The notes beneath the pieces are model-generated. The model did not search any database. It was not told the DNA's origin and was given only the letters and a program-made list of their open reading frames with translations. Below, one piece after another: positions 12,487 through 22,242 of a DNA stretch of 64,000 bases. The position numbers were made by a program, and so were the translations under genes. The stretch is from Micractinium sp. NFX-FRZ (taxonomy: Eukaryota; Chlorophyta; Trebouxiophyceae; Chlorellales; Chlorellaceae), in contig JAPTJF010000001.1 of NCBI GenBank assembly GCA_029339195.1, positions 1 through 64,000 of the forward strand, written 5' to 3'. The stretch's first letter is position 1. Each line of letters opens with the position of its first letter.

Positions 12487-15400
12487 ATGCTGGCCCGTCA
12501 AGGCCTCAGGCTTGCGCTCAGGCGCTGGGGCGCTGCGGGGCTAGCCACCACGGCTGCCCAGCTGCTGCAGCAGGGTGCCACAGCCGGCGCCCAGCTAGAC
12601 CTTTTCGATGGGTGAGTGGCTGCATCTCGTCGCGAAACCTGTCGTGACGAGTTTCGCGATCAAGCATGCTGAGACCGTGCCCACACACGCTGCGCAGCCC
12701 TCTGAAGGCCCTGCATCGCGACCGAGCCGCCCGCAGCCCGATGGGCCCGGATCCACTGGTGGTGCGCCCGCCTGCCTCACCGCCGCCGCCCTATGCCGTC
12801 GCCGCCTTACCGCCCCTGCCGCCGCCAGCCTCGCATGCGACTGCCCCCGACTCACCCCTTATGCCGAGCTCAGTCTCGTCATGCTCACTTACTGCAGGAC
12901 GAGGTTGCTGACAGGCTGCTTGACCGGCTAGAGGACTGCCGCCGAACCTTTGAGCGGGCGGTGGTGCTGGGCGGGGCGGGCGCCAAGGTGGCGGAGCGAC
13001 TGGCGGGCGGCCGTGCGGGCATCCAGGTGTGTACTATGATATGAGCGCGTTAGTAAGCAGCACCAAAACTCAGCGGGTGGGGTAGTGGGCAGCATCCAGG
13101 GGCAAGCTACCCAGCTCTGCCACGCTTCCTCTCACGTTCAGCCCGCCCTGCATGCCGGCTTCCCTCGGTGCCTGACTTGCGTCCCACCCTGCCTGGCCAC
13201 ACATCTCCCACCTGCTCACCTTCCACACATCCGCGTTGCTGTGGGTGCTAACACCGCCACCTGTGCCCACTGCAGGAGATCATTCATGTGGACACCTCCC
13301 AAGCCATGCTGGAGCGCGCCCGCTCACACGCCGAGGCCTCCAGCAGCGGGGGGGGCCCCCGCCGCCGCCCCCCGCCGACCTCCTACGTTCACTGGACGCC
13401 CGGCAGCGAGATCCTGCCGCTGGAGCCGGGCAGCGCAGACCGTGCGTGGGAAGGGGAGTCATGTTGGGAGGGGCAGGGGTGGGCGGGACAGGAATGGTGA
13501 CGGCAGGACACGTGACGTACCGGAGGCAAGCATCTCCTGGGTGCCCTACATGGGGCTCTCACAACTTCCTGTGGTGGTGACATGCTGCTTCCTGCGCCCC
13601 GCGGTTCACCAGGCTGCTTTTTCTTCTGCCCATCCCGCCTGCCGCCCTGCAGTGGTGATCTCTTGCTTGGGGCTGCACTGGGTGAACGATGTGCCGGTGA
13701 GGCCGCCCTGCATGCTTGCAGCTGGCCTTGCTGCTTGTTGCCTGTACCAGCTGCCGGTTCGCTTGTGTGGCGCACTGTGCGTGGCCCATCTCCCTGCCGG
13801 TCACTTCCCTGCACACCCCACATCTGCACCTGCACACATACAGAGCACCTCTGCATTCATTCAATCCATCAGCGATGCCTTGCTGTTACGCCATGCCACG
13901 GCGCATGTCATGCCGTGCCATGCTATGCCACGACACACCACGACACACATGCCCTAGCACAACATGCCTCATGACCATGCCATGCCATGCCATGCACGCT
14001 ATGCCACATCACCCACCTTCCGAGAGTAGGCCATGCGAACAAGCAGTGTCGCACGTTAGCTGTAAGGCCGGAAGCAGAGCAGCCGGCGCGCGCCGCCGGG
14101 GCGCCCCTCCGAACAGTCCTGCTCGCCTCGAGCGCTGCAGCAGGGCTACAGTGGGGCCCACACACACCCAACATACACCCCTGCCACTCCTCTCCATACA
14201 AATCCCCCCAGTCCACCTCACACCCACAACCTGTTGCATCTCTCCTTCACGCCTCTGCACATCCCTCCATCGTCTTCTGCTCTCGTTGTAGAGCCACCAC
14301 ATTCAGAAGCTCTGAAGCCACGCTTGGCATGCTGCGCCCTGCCGCCCGCCGTGCATGCATGCAGGGCGTGATGGCGCAGTGCCGGTTTGCTCTCAAGCCG
14401 GATGGGCTCTTCTTGGCAGCCATGTTTGGAGGGCAAACGCTGCAGGCACGTGGACAGCGGAAGGCATATGGCCGGCCCTCGCTGTAGCTTGCCGCTGGCA
14501 GAAATGTGTCCCTTGGTTGGGGCCTGCCATGCCCCTGACTCATCATGTCCAGCCCCACCCAACGACCCCGCACACCAAGCCTCTGCTCACCCAGCCTCCC
14601 ATGCGCCTGCAGGAGCTGCGCATTGCGTGCACAGTGGCGCAGCAGGAGCGGGAGGGCGGCGTCTCGCCACGCGTCTCGCCTCTCGCTCAGGTGCTGCTGC
14701 TGCTGCTGCTGGCAGTGCAGGCTGCAACCGCGGTTGCTCTATGCTGCCGCCCCGCTCCATTGCCCTGCTCTGGCGCAGCACCCTCCTGACTCTCCCGCTG
14801 TCATCTTCGCATGCACCCCACCAACCAAGCAGGTGCGAGATGCTGGCAACCTGCTGACCCGTGCGGGGTTGAACATACCTGCGGTGGATGTGGACGAGAT
14901 ACAGGTGGGTACTCTTGTCGGTACTGTGGGCTTTGCAAGCATCACGCAGGGCACGACTGGCACTGCTGGCACCAACCTGGGTACTGCCGGTACTGCTGAC
15001 ACAGCTGGCAAAAGGGATTTTTGTTGGCATGGCGGTGAGCTCCTTGGTCGGCGCAGCTTCCGCGGCCCACCCATCGACCAGCTGTTGCCATGCCCACCCC
15101 TGTGGCATTTTCTTCACACCCGTTGCCGCCTTGCTGCTCATGTTGCTTTGCCTGGCAGGTGCACTACCGTGACGCTGTGCAGCTGGTGGAGCATCTCAGG
15201 TGAGGATCGAGGCAGCTGTGCTGTGCTGCGCTGTGGGGTGGGGTGGGGTGATGAGGAGGCAGCAGAAGGGGCTGCGTCGGACAGCTGTGACTTAGGCGCA
15301 AACCCGCAGTGCGACCTGGTGTGCTTGCCCAAGCAGCCCGTGTGCCAACGGGCTGGTAGCCATCCCCCGCGTCCTTCCGTCCCACCAACGCCCACTGTCT

Positions 15401-15983
15401 GCCCTCCCTGCCACTGCAGGGTGATGGGAGAGTCGAGCGGCCTGCTGAAGCAGCGGCAGGAGCTGCCGCGCAGCGTTGCCCTTGCCACGGCAGCGACGTA
15501 CACGAGCCTGTTTGGAGAAGAGGACGGCAGCGTGCCAGGTGCGCATGCAGCCGCCTGCCTGACTGTGGTGTTAGTTGCAGCTGCTACTGCTCACCTGTGA
15601 GCCCTGCTGCCTGCCTGCCTGCCTGCTGCTGCTTCTGCTGCCTGCTGTTGCTTGCCTGCCAGCCCGCCGTTCCAAGCACCCTCTTCGCAACATGACCCTG
15701 CTGGTGCTCAACACCTCTTCTGCTCCCTGTCACCCTGCCCTGCCCTCGTCCCCATGCAGCCACCTACGAGGTGATTTACCTCACGGGGTGGGCGCCGCAC
15801 CCCAAGCAGCAGCAGCCCGCCCGGCGGGGATCAGCCACCGTGTCTTTTGAGGACCTGGTGAATGATCTGGGACCAGGAGAAGGGGCGGCAGGGGCTGGCG
15901 AGGGCGGCGAGAGCAGCAGCAGCAAGGCCGGGGGAGAGGGCAGTAGCAGCAGCAGCAGCAGCGGCAGTGGCCCAGTGCCGTGA
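12487..15983 (+). CDS. NDUFAF5: NDUFAF5-like SAM-dependent hydroxylase/methyltransferase, mitochondrial complex I assembly
   Basis: Eleven exons (12487-12611, 12698-12758, 12898-13026, 13276-13441, 13653-13696, 14365-14445, 14613-14690, 14833-14904, 15159-15199, 15420-15538, 15760-15983) give a 379-residue protein with every phase consistent. An Arg/Ala-rich N-terminus ([15 protein letters not shown]) suggests a mitochondrial presequence. Family hallmarks in order are [25 protein letters not shown], the SAM-binding [72 protein letters not shown] and [14 protein letters not shown]. The human protein hydroxylates an arginine of complex I subunit NDUFS7 early in assembly, and the same role is inferred here. 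The Ser/Gly-rich tail after residue ~340 is an algal extension. The intron after 14445 starts with GCACGT: joining LQ directly to ELRIA requires this GC donor. Confidence 0.95.
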
Positions 15984-16145
15984 CCACCGTGGGCTCCACC
16001 TTGGCATGTTGAATGAACCCACCAACAGTTCTTTCTTTTACTATGTACTTTGAAAAGTGTGTATGAAAACAACAAGCGCTTGAAAGCAAACATGCCTGGT
16101 GGAGTGCCAGTCAGTGCCACGCACAACTGGGCGGTGTGAAGCAAC

Positions 16146-16423
16146 CTAGTGTCTGGCTGGCCGTTCACCAGGGCAGTCTGTGTGATAGTGAGGGTATGCC
16201 CCATCCAGCGCCTGGCCGCACGCCCAGCAAGTGCGCGCCCCGCACAGGGTGCAGGTCAGGTGGTTGCAGCCGCCGTCTTTCTGGATGAGGATGCCGCAGC
16301 TGCCGCCCGTGCAGCGCACTGTGTGTGCACGGATGTACTCCATATCAGCAGCGCTGGCTGTAGTGGCCGCTGCGGTGCTCATCTGGTCCTGCGGCTGTTC
16401 TTCTCCTGCGCCGGGGCCCTGTA
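16146..16423 (-). pseudogene. truncated RBR (RING-between-RING) fragment: RING2 exon only
   Basis: One exon from an acceptor at 16424 to TAG at 16146 encodes a complete RING2-like module: VRCTGGSCG, IQKDGGCNHLTCTLCGARTCWACG, and the final PHYHTDC that supplies the last His/Cys zinc ligands. The Cys in GGCNH is the position that carries ubiquitin in RBR E3 ligases. It is clearly related to the plus-strand gene at 17478 and lies inverted to it. No RING1 or IBR exon could be found upstream on the minus strand up to 17477, so this is either a decayed copy or the last exon of a gene whose other exons I cannot recognise. Confidence 0.55.
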
Positions 16424-17477
16424 CTGCGGTTGGGGCAGGGGCAGAGGAGGTGAGGGAGGTGAAGGGCGCGCGGGTGAGGGATGAGGCATGGAATGGGGGG
16501 GTGGGGATAGACAAGGTCAGGAGGCTCCTGTGTTTTTCATCCTCTGGAGGGCGGCTAGCTTGCCAACCACATGGGGCGACGGTGAGAATGAGATGGGGCG
16601 AGGGGCATGGGTGGATTGGGAGCGAATGGGACAGGGATGAGAAGGGAGGAGGTGCACCGGCTCGTGTGCACCGGTGCAAGCAGCGCATCAGGCCAAGGGC
16701 TGGGCAGGCGTGTTGTGTGCTGCTGGAGTGTGGTCACCTGCAGCCAGAGTGCAGAGTTAGAGCGTATCCTGAGACACAGTGCCGACAGGGCAGAGGCAAA
16801 GGTGTTGAAATATGTTGCTGCTCACGTGGCTAAGCCCAGAAGAGAGCCGGTTAGCTGGAACGGAGGGTGGTTTGGTTCTGCAGGTTGGCAGAAGAGGCGA
16901 ATCATCCAGAGCAGGCATGCCCACATCACCAGCTCGACACGGCCGACACGGGGGTACCTTGTTGCCACGAATGACCTGCTGTGTCGTGCCGAACTTGCGG
17001 TCATCGAACCTTTCCTGGCACCCGTTTGAGAGGCTACCTAGGTTGGAGGCCAAGAAGAGGAGCAGGCACGCCTGAGGCACGCGCAGCGTGCGGAGGGTGC
17101 TGTGGTGATTATGCACATTGGACTGGGCGCCTCGGAAGCTTGTTAGTCAAGCTAACTCCTGCAGCGAGGACCTGTCGGTGCGCTTTCAAGCGGGCGCTGC
17201 CGCCTGTTGACACCAGACCAGTGCTGCTGCTGGAGGCACTGGAAGCGGGCTGCAGTTGCCTGCCCACCACGCACAGCCAGACCCGCGAAACCGGCAGCCA
17301 GCTGCTTCCACGCCTCGGCTTCACGTTTGCGGAAAGCAAGTGAGCTCGGCTGCAGCTCTCTACCCGCCTCGTCTTTGCAATCGAGCCTCGCAGCCCCAGC
17401 AGCTGCAGCGTCACAAGCCGCAGCACAGCCACCACCAGCTGCACAGCCTCACAGGGCCGGCAGCAGCAGCCGTTGCC
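16424..17477. other. region between inverted RBR copies
   Basis: Just over 1 kb with no firm gene. On the minus strand a stretch ending in a good GTACCC donor near 16960 reads FDDRKFGTTQQVIRGN, which could be an upstream exon of the truncated copy, but it matches no RBR module I know. The right-hand end must contain the promoter and 5' UTR of the plus-strand RBR gene. Confidence 0.35.
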
Positions 17478-18143
17478 ATGTCCCTGGAGCAGGCGGTCCG
17501 CAGGCTGCAGCTGGAGGAGTCTGAGCAGGCCCCCACCTGCGCCTTCTGCGCCACCGACCCCGCCACCCTTCGCCTGGAGAGCTGCGGCCACGCCTTCTGC
17601 AGCGACTGCCTCGCAGCATGCCTGCGCTCCAGCCTAGGCGACAGCGCCTACCCGCGGTGCACCCACCAGGGGTGCTGCGCACGCTTTGCCGAGGGGGATG
17701 CTGACGTGGCGCTGCAGCTGGTTGCTGAGCTGGAGTCGGTGGCAGCTGCCGAGCAGCTGCAGGCGCGGTACTACCGCGACAGCGTGCTGGCGGCGCTGCA
17801 GGCGGCGGGGGCGCAGCGTGTGGACTGCCTGCACTGCGGCCTGGAGCTCTCGCTAGACGCTGGGCACGCCCTGCCCGCCAGCTACCGCTGCCGTAGCTGC
17901 GGGCAGCTGCCGCAAGTCTCCCCTGCAGCCAGTGATGCCGAGTACCTCCAAACCAACACCGTGCGCTGCTCCGGCCCTGGCTGCGGCATCCACATCCAAA
18001 AGGATGGCGGCTGCAACCACCTGACCTGCACCCGCTGCGGGGCGCACACCTGCTGGGAGTGCGGCCAGGCGCTGGACGCAAGCGGCGGAGGGCACGCGGG
18101 GGGAGGCGCCTGCTCTGGCCGGCGCCCGGACGCCGCTGGGTGA
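17478..18143 (+). CDS. intronless RBR-type (RING-IBR-RING2) E3 ubiquitin ligase-like protein
   Basis: A single uninterrupted frame of 221 residues from the first in-frame ATG (MSLEQAVRRLQLEE). RING1 lies at about 22-65 (CAFC ... CGHAFCSDCLAACL), a Cys-poor IBR-like middle holds VDCLHCGLEL and YRCRSCG, and RING2 lies at about 160-195 (VRCSGPGCGIHIQ, GGCNHLTCTRCGAHTCWECG). RBR ligases take ubiquitin from an E2 onto the RING2 catalytic Cys, here the one in GGCNH. The C-terminus differs from the inverted relative: the usual H-x-x-x-C zinc ligands are replaced by a Gly-rich tail, so the second zinc site may be incomplete. Lack of introns in a region where all other confident genes are split suggests a retroposed copy. 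Confidence 0.8.
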   Translation: MSLEQAVRRLQLEESEQAPTCAFCATDPATLRLESCGHAFCSDCLAACLRSSLGDSAYPRCTHQGCCARFAEGDADVALQLVAELESVAAAEQLQARYYRDSVLAALQAAGAQRVDCLHCGLELSLDAGHALPASYRCRSCGQLPQVSPAASDAEYLQTNTVRCSGPGCGIHIQKDGGCNHLTCTRCGAHTCWECGQALDASGGGHAGGGACSGRRPDAAG

Positions 18144-18697
18144 AGCACTGTGCTGACTGTGCGGCCGCAGTTTGCAGCGGACTCTGTAGCTCTGCTGCTA
18201 TAAAAGCACGACCAGCGAGACCCCGCACAGGGTAACAGACCCCCCTGCCCTTGACCCTGCTACGAACCCCCACGTTTAGTGGCTCCCAACCTTGCTGATT
18301 CCCGAGAGTGCACATTGCACAGCATTCCGAGTAGTTAGGCCCTCTCTCAATGCCCGGGCCAGCGCTCTTCCCTTGCTTGATGTAGCATTGACGTGTGTGA
18401 CATGTGCATCGCACGCCTGTTTACCTGCTTATGTGAAGACACACACGAAGGGTGCACAGTCATGAAGAGACGAGCGTCATTTGTGCAACCAGGCAAACCT
18501 GAGGCGAGACACAAAGCCAAGCTACATGCCTGCTGGCTTGCAGGATGTTCAGCCACCGCGCTCCACTCTGCTGGGCAGGAGTTGGCGCGCTGCCGTCGGA
18601 CCTGTGTGCCGCCATGCTTTGGTGCCTCAACATGTGCCTGCGGCCACTGCTTCCTGCGCTCCTGGGAAACAAGTCGAGTAGATAGTCCCGCCGCGTC
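18144..18697. other. convergent intergenic region
   Basis: Lies between the RBR gene (plus) and the 3' end of the LRR-like gene (minus). A TATAAAAG word occurs at about 18199 on the plus strand, but no plus-strand gene follows for 7 kb, so it is probably fortuitous. Otherwise nothing recognisable. Confidence 0.4.
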
Positions 18698-21600
18698 TCA
18701 TGCACGGCTGCCAGCGCCGGCGCCTGGGCCGGCACGCTTGATGTGGATCCCGTTGCTCCCCGCCCGCAGCACCTCCCACCCGCCGCCTGCCATCTGCAGC
18801 TGCGCGCCCAGCATCCCGCACCCCATCATGATTCCCCCCTGCCTGACAGCCAAGCCCCGGCCGCCACTGCCACCGCTGCCGCTGCCGCTGGCACCCTCGC
18901 CGCCCGAGCTGCTGCCAGCGGCCGTTTTGCCCCTGGAAGAGAAGCTCATGGTGACGCAGCCGCAGTCCAGCTGAAGCTCCTGGAGCGGCGAGGCGGTCAG
19001 CTGTGCGGCTAGCTCCATCATGCTGCAGGCAGGCGGGTGGGCGGGTGGATGGGCAGGACAAGGGGGGTGGGAGGGTGAGCAGCAAGTGGATGGGCAGGAC
19101 AAGGCATGTGGGAGGGTGAGCAGCAGGTGGCTGGGCAAGCGAGGCACCTGCAGCAGGGATGCGGTCAGCTGTGCTGCCAGCTCTGTTGTACTGCGAGCAG
19201 GCGGGCAAGGCAGGCAGGGAAGCAGGCGCGTGGGAAGGCAGGTGTGCGAGCAGGGGGTGAAAGGCAGGCAGGCGGCCACACAGGGTGGAGGGTGGTGTCT
19301 GCGCTGGCGTTTTGCGGTGGGCAATCCCCAACATCCCCTGCCCTGCACCTCTCGGCTGAAGGCGGCACCGGAACAGATGAGATGCATGCACCGTCACCCA
19401 CCACCTACAGCCACCACGCACCCGCAGCTGCAGTTGGCCTCCACGTTGTGCCCCTCCACCACCAGCACCCGGGCATGCTGTGCCAGCTCAGTCAGGTCCA
19501 CCTGGCAGGGAGGGCGGGGTGGGGGAAGGCGTGACAGCAGGGTTTGAGGTCATGGCAAGTGGCCGAATCTGTGTTGGGGGTGGGGCGGGGCAAGCGGGAC
19601 GACAGGGTCCGGGGTGATGGCTAGCAGCTGAGCTAGTGTGGGGGAGGGCGGGCTGGGTGAGCTGTGCCAGCTCAGCCAGGTCCACCTGGCAGGGGGGCCG
19701 GGGCAAGCGGGACAGCAAGATGTGGGGTCATGACCAATAGCCCTGCTAGAGCTGCGCCAGCTCAGTCAAGCCCACCTGGCAGGAGGGTGGGCCAGGCAAA
19801 GCAGGCGGCAGGCAGGGAGGTAGTGGTTAGCTGGGGTGGTGGTTGGCTGGCAGGCAGGCAGGGTGCCCCGCAGGGCAGGCGGACATGCCAGCAAGGCAGG
19901 GCACGCGCATGCGCACGGGAGCGCCGCTGGCTCCCCAGTCCTCCCCAGCCGCCCCAGCCCCCCGCTGGCCACAGGCACCCCCAGCACGCACCGTCGCGTA
20001 GCCTGGCATGCCATCATCCCAGCTGGCAGGCAGGTTGAACCCCACGCCTGTCATTCCGCCCGGCAGGTCAACTTCCTCTGCTGCCGGCAGGCCCCCCACT
20101 GGTTTCAGGCGGATGCCAATCAAATCGAACACGTGGCCAGGGGGCAGCAGCAGCGGGCCGCCGGGGCCCCCCAGCACTGCAGTCGGCGGCAGCTCGGGCA
20201 GCAGCACTGTCAGGCACTTTACCTGCAGTGCGGCACGGCGAGACAGGCAGGGCACGGCAACGTGTGGCGAGGTGCGGCATGGAAAGAGCAGGGGTGGCAT
20301 ACATGTACCTCTTGCTGCAGTTTACTGGCATACACAGATGGTCAAGTACAAGCAAATCAACCAGCCAACGTGCACACTGCTCAGGCAGGGTGGTGCGGGG
20401 CCAGAGACAGCGGGCGCAAGCAACACACGAGGTAGAAGTGCAACCAAAGTGGCACCTCAGGGATCATCTGGCTGCCAAGCAACCAAAGCGCAGCGCCATG
20501 TGCAGACCCTGCACCCCCGGGGGCCCCTGGACACCCAGGCAGCACAAACCAGGGGGCGAACTCGAAAGCAAACTGAGGAAAGCCCCGCCTCACAGTGGGG
20601 CTCAGGCGCAGGAGGTCGAAGTCGGCCCAGCCCTGCAGGCGCAGCCCCGCCAGCCCATCCTGCCCCGCCAGCGCTGCCTGCGCGCTGAACCGGCGCCGCT
20701 TGGGTGGGAAGCTGGGCAGGCAGGTGAGCTTCACGTCTTCAAGGTGTGGTGGCAGCGCAGCGGGGGACAGCGGGCCTGCGCAGCGGGGAGACCGGGGGGT
20801 GAGGGGGAGCCAAGTTGCGGGGGGTGGAGGCAGGGCAGGCCGGCTGCCAAGTAGCCAGCCAGGCAAAGTGACGTTTAGGCAGCAGGTCTGAGCAGGGGGC
20901 GCACGCGTGCTTGGGACACCAAGTGCACCCCACAGATGCCACCAGACGCTGGTTCTAACAGCGCTCACCTGCGCTGATGTCCGCAGGCACACTCTCAGCG
21001 CGGGCAGCCTGTATATTAGCAGCCTACCCTGCCCCACCCTGCCCCGCCAGCCAAGCCCAGCCCAGCCCAGCCCTGAAGTACCCTGCCCGAAATGCCTGCT
21101 CCCCGCCTCACCTGGGACCAGGGCGTAGAGGCGCGCAAGGCGTGTGTAGGGCGCCAGGGAGAGGCCCGGCTGCAGCACCACATTGTGCGCCTCTGCCAGA
21201 GCGTCTGCCGAGGCAGCCACAAAGGCAGGGTGACCCAGCAGGGCGGCGCTGCGTGGGTCGCCGCTGCCTGCCTGGCCGGCGGCAAACTGGACAGATGCCA
21301 CGGCGGGGCACCCTGGAGGGGGGCGGGGGCAGGGGTGCCAAGGGGGCAGGTGGGGGGCAGGGGCGGGCGTACGGGGTGAGAGAGGGGCGGGGGAGGGGGA
21401 TGGGCGGGCGTACAGAGGATGCTGTGCCCTGCCTGGAATGCAGCGTCAATGGCGTGCTGCTCATCGCCGCACTCACAGCAACACCTGCGCCTGGGAACGC
21501 AGCAGGGTGCGCTCCTGACGGTGGCGGATGAGGCGGCTGCTCCTGGGCTGCTCAGCTGCCCCACCTGCCAGGCGGTTACGGCTCACGGACAGACCACAGC

Positions 21601-22188
21601 CCGAACAGGAGCACCTCTTGTTACCTGGGCCGGCCACCTGCCCCACCTGCGAGGTACGCTTCATTGACAGACCACAGCCCGAGCATAACCGAGTAGTGCA
21701 ACCGCCTCCCTTCACCTGGGGCGGTCAGCTGCTCCACCTGCGCTGCGGTCAGCGGCTGCTGGAAGGCCAGCACCCGGCGGCCGCCCTCCAGGCGGGTCGC
21801 CACAAGCAGAGAGACAGTGGCATCCGTGGGCAGCAAGCCGCCGTTCACCTGAAAGCAACAGGCGGGGGGGCAGTGGTGACGCGAACGTGGCGCCAAGCGG
21901 GGAAGGCAGTCAGTGTGATGATGGGTTATGGTACATAGACACGTCGATCTGAAGAAGGAAAGACGGGGGGCGGCGGTGGCAGGGGCATGCTCAGCCAGCC
22001 AGCAAGCCAGCAGCTGGCAAGTAAAGGCACTGTTGCAGCCAGCCCCGCCCGGCATGCGAGCGCTCTGCAGTGTCGCCCAGCTGCGGCACGCAACCCCGTG
22101 CCGCACCGCCCGACCCACCAACCTGCACCGTCTGCAGCATGCCGCCCTGCTGCATCAGCTCCGCCGCTCCAGGCAGCCCCAGCTCCAT
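18698..22188 (-). CDS. leucine-rich-repeat-like protein, paralogue of the adjacent F-box gene
   Basis: Seven exons (22188-22123, 21848-21716, 21312-21112, 20775-20594, 20222-19992, 19501-19422, 19022-18698) phase perfectly into 405 residues. Blocks such as GHPAFVAASADALAEAHNVVL, FSAQAALAGQDGLAGLRLQGWADF and KCLTVLLPELPP line up with exons 2-4 of the F-box gene upstream, so the two look like a tandem duplication. Leu-rich helical spacing suggests an LRR-like solenoid. No F-box is visible. The last exon adds a Gly/Ser-rich linker and ends GAGAGSRA-stop. The ATG at 22188 is the first in frame after the neighbour's TGA, but the frame is open back to that TGA, so the start is uncertain. Introns 5 and 6 contain degenerate copies of the exon starts at 19501 and 19022. 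The function is unknown; substrate recognition is a guess. Confidence 0.65.
19150..19785 (-). repeat. degenerate copies of exon starts inside introns of the LRR-like gene
   Basis: 19150-19200 repeats the acceptor and first codons of the last exon (ELAAQLTAS motif). 19663-19695 and 19751-19785 each repeat the acceptor and first codons of the exon starting at 19501 (VDLTELAQ), the second less well conserved. They sit on the intron side and keep CCTGCCAG-type acceptors. Confidence 0.75.
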
Positions 22189-22242
22189 TCCCCCCAGTTG
22201 AGCCTTCTTCTTGCGCCTGCCCTGCCCCGCCGCGGGCAGCTC

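Noticed and set aside
18199..18206. TATAAAAG as a promoter
   Set aside because: No plus-strand gene begins within several kilobases; the next genes there are on the minus strand and end here.
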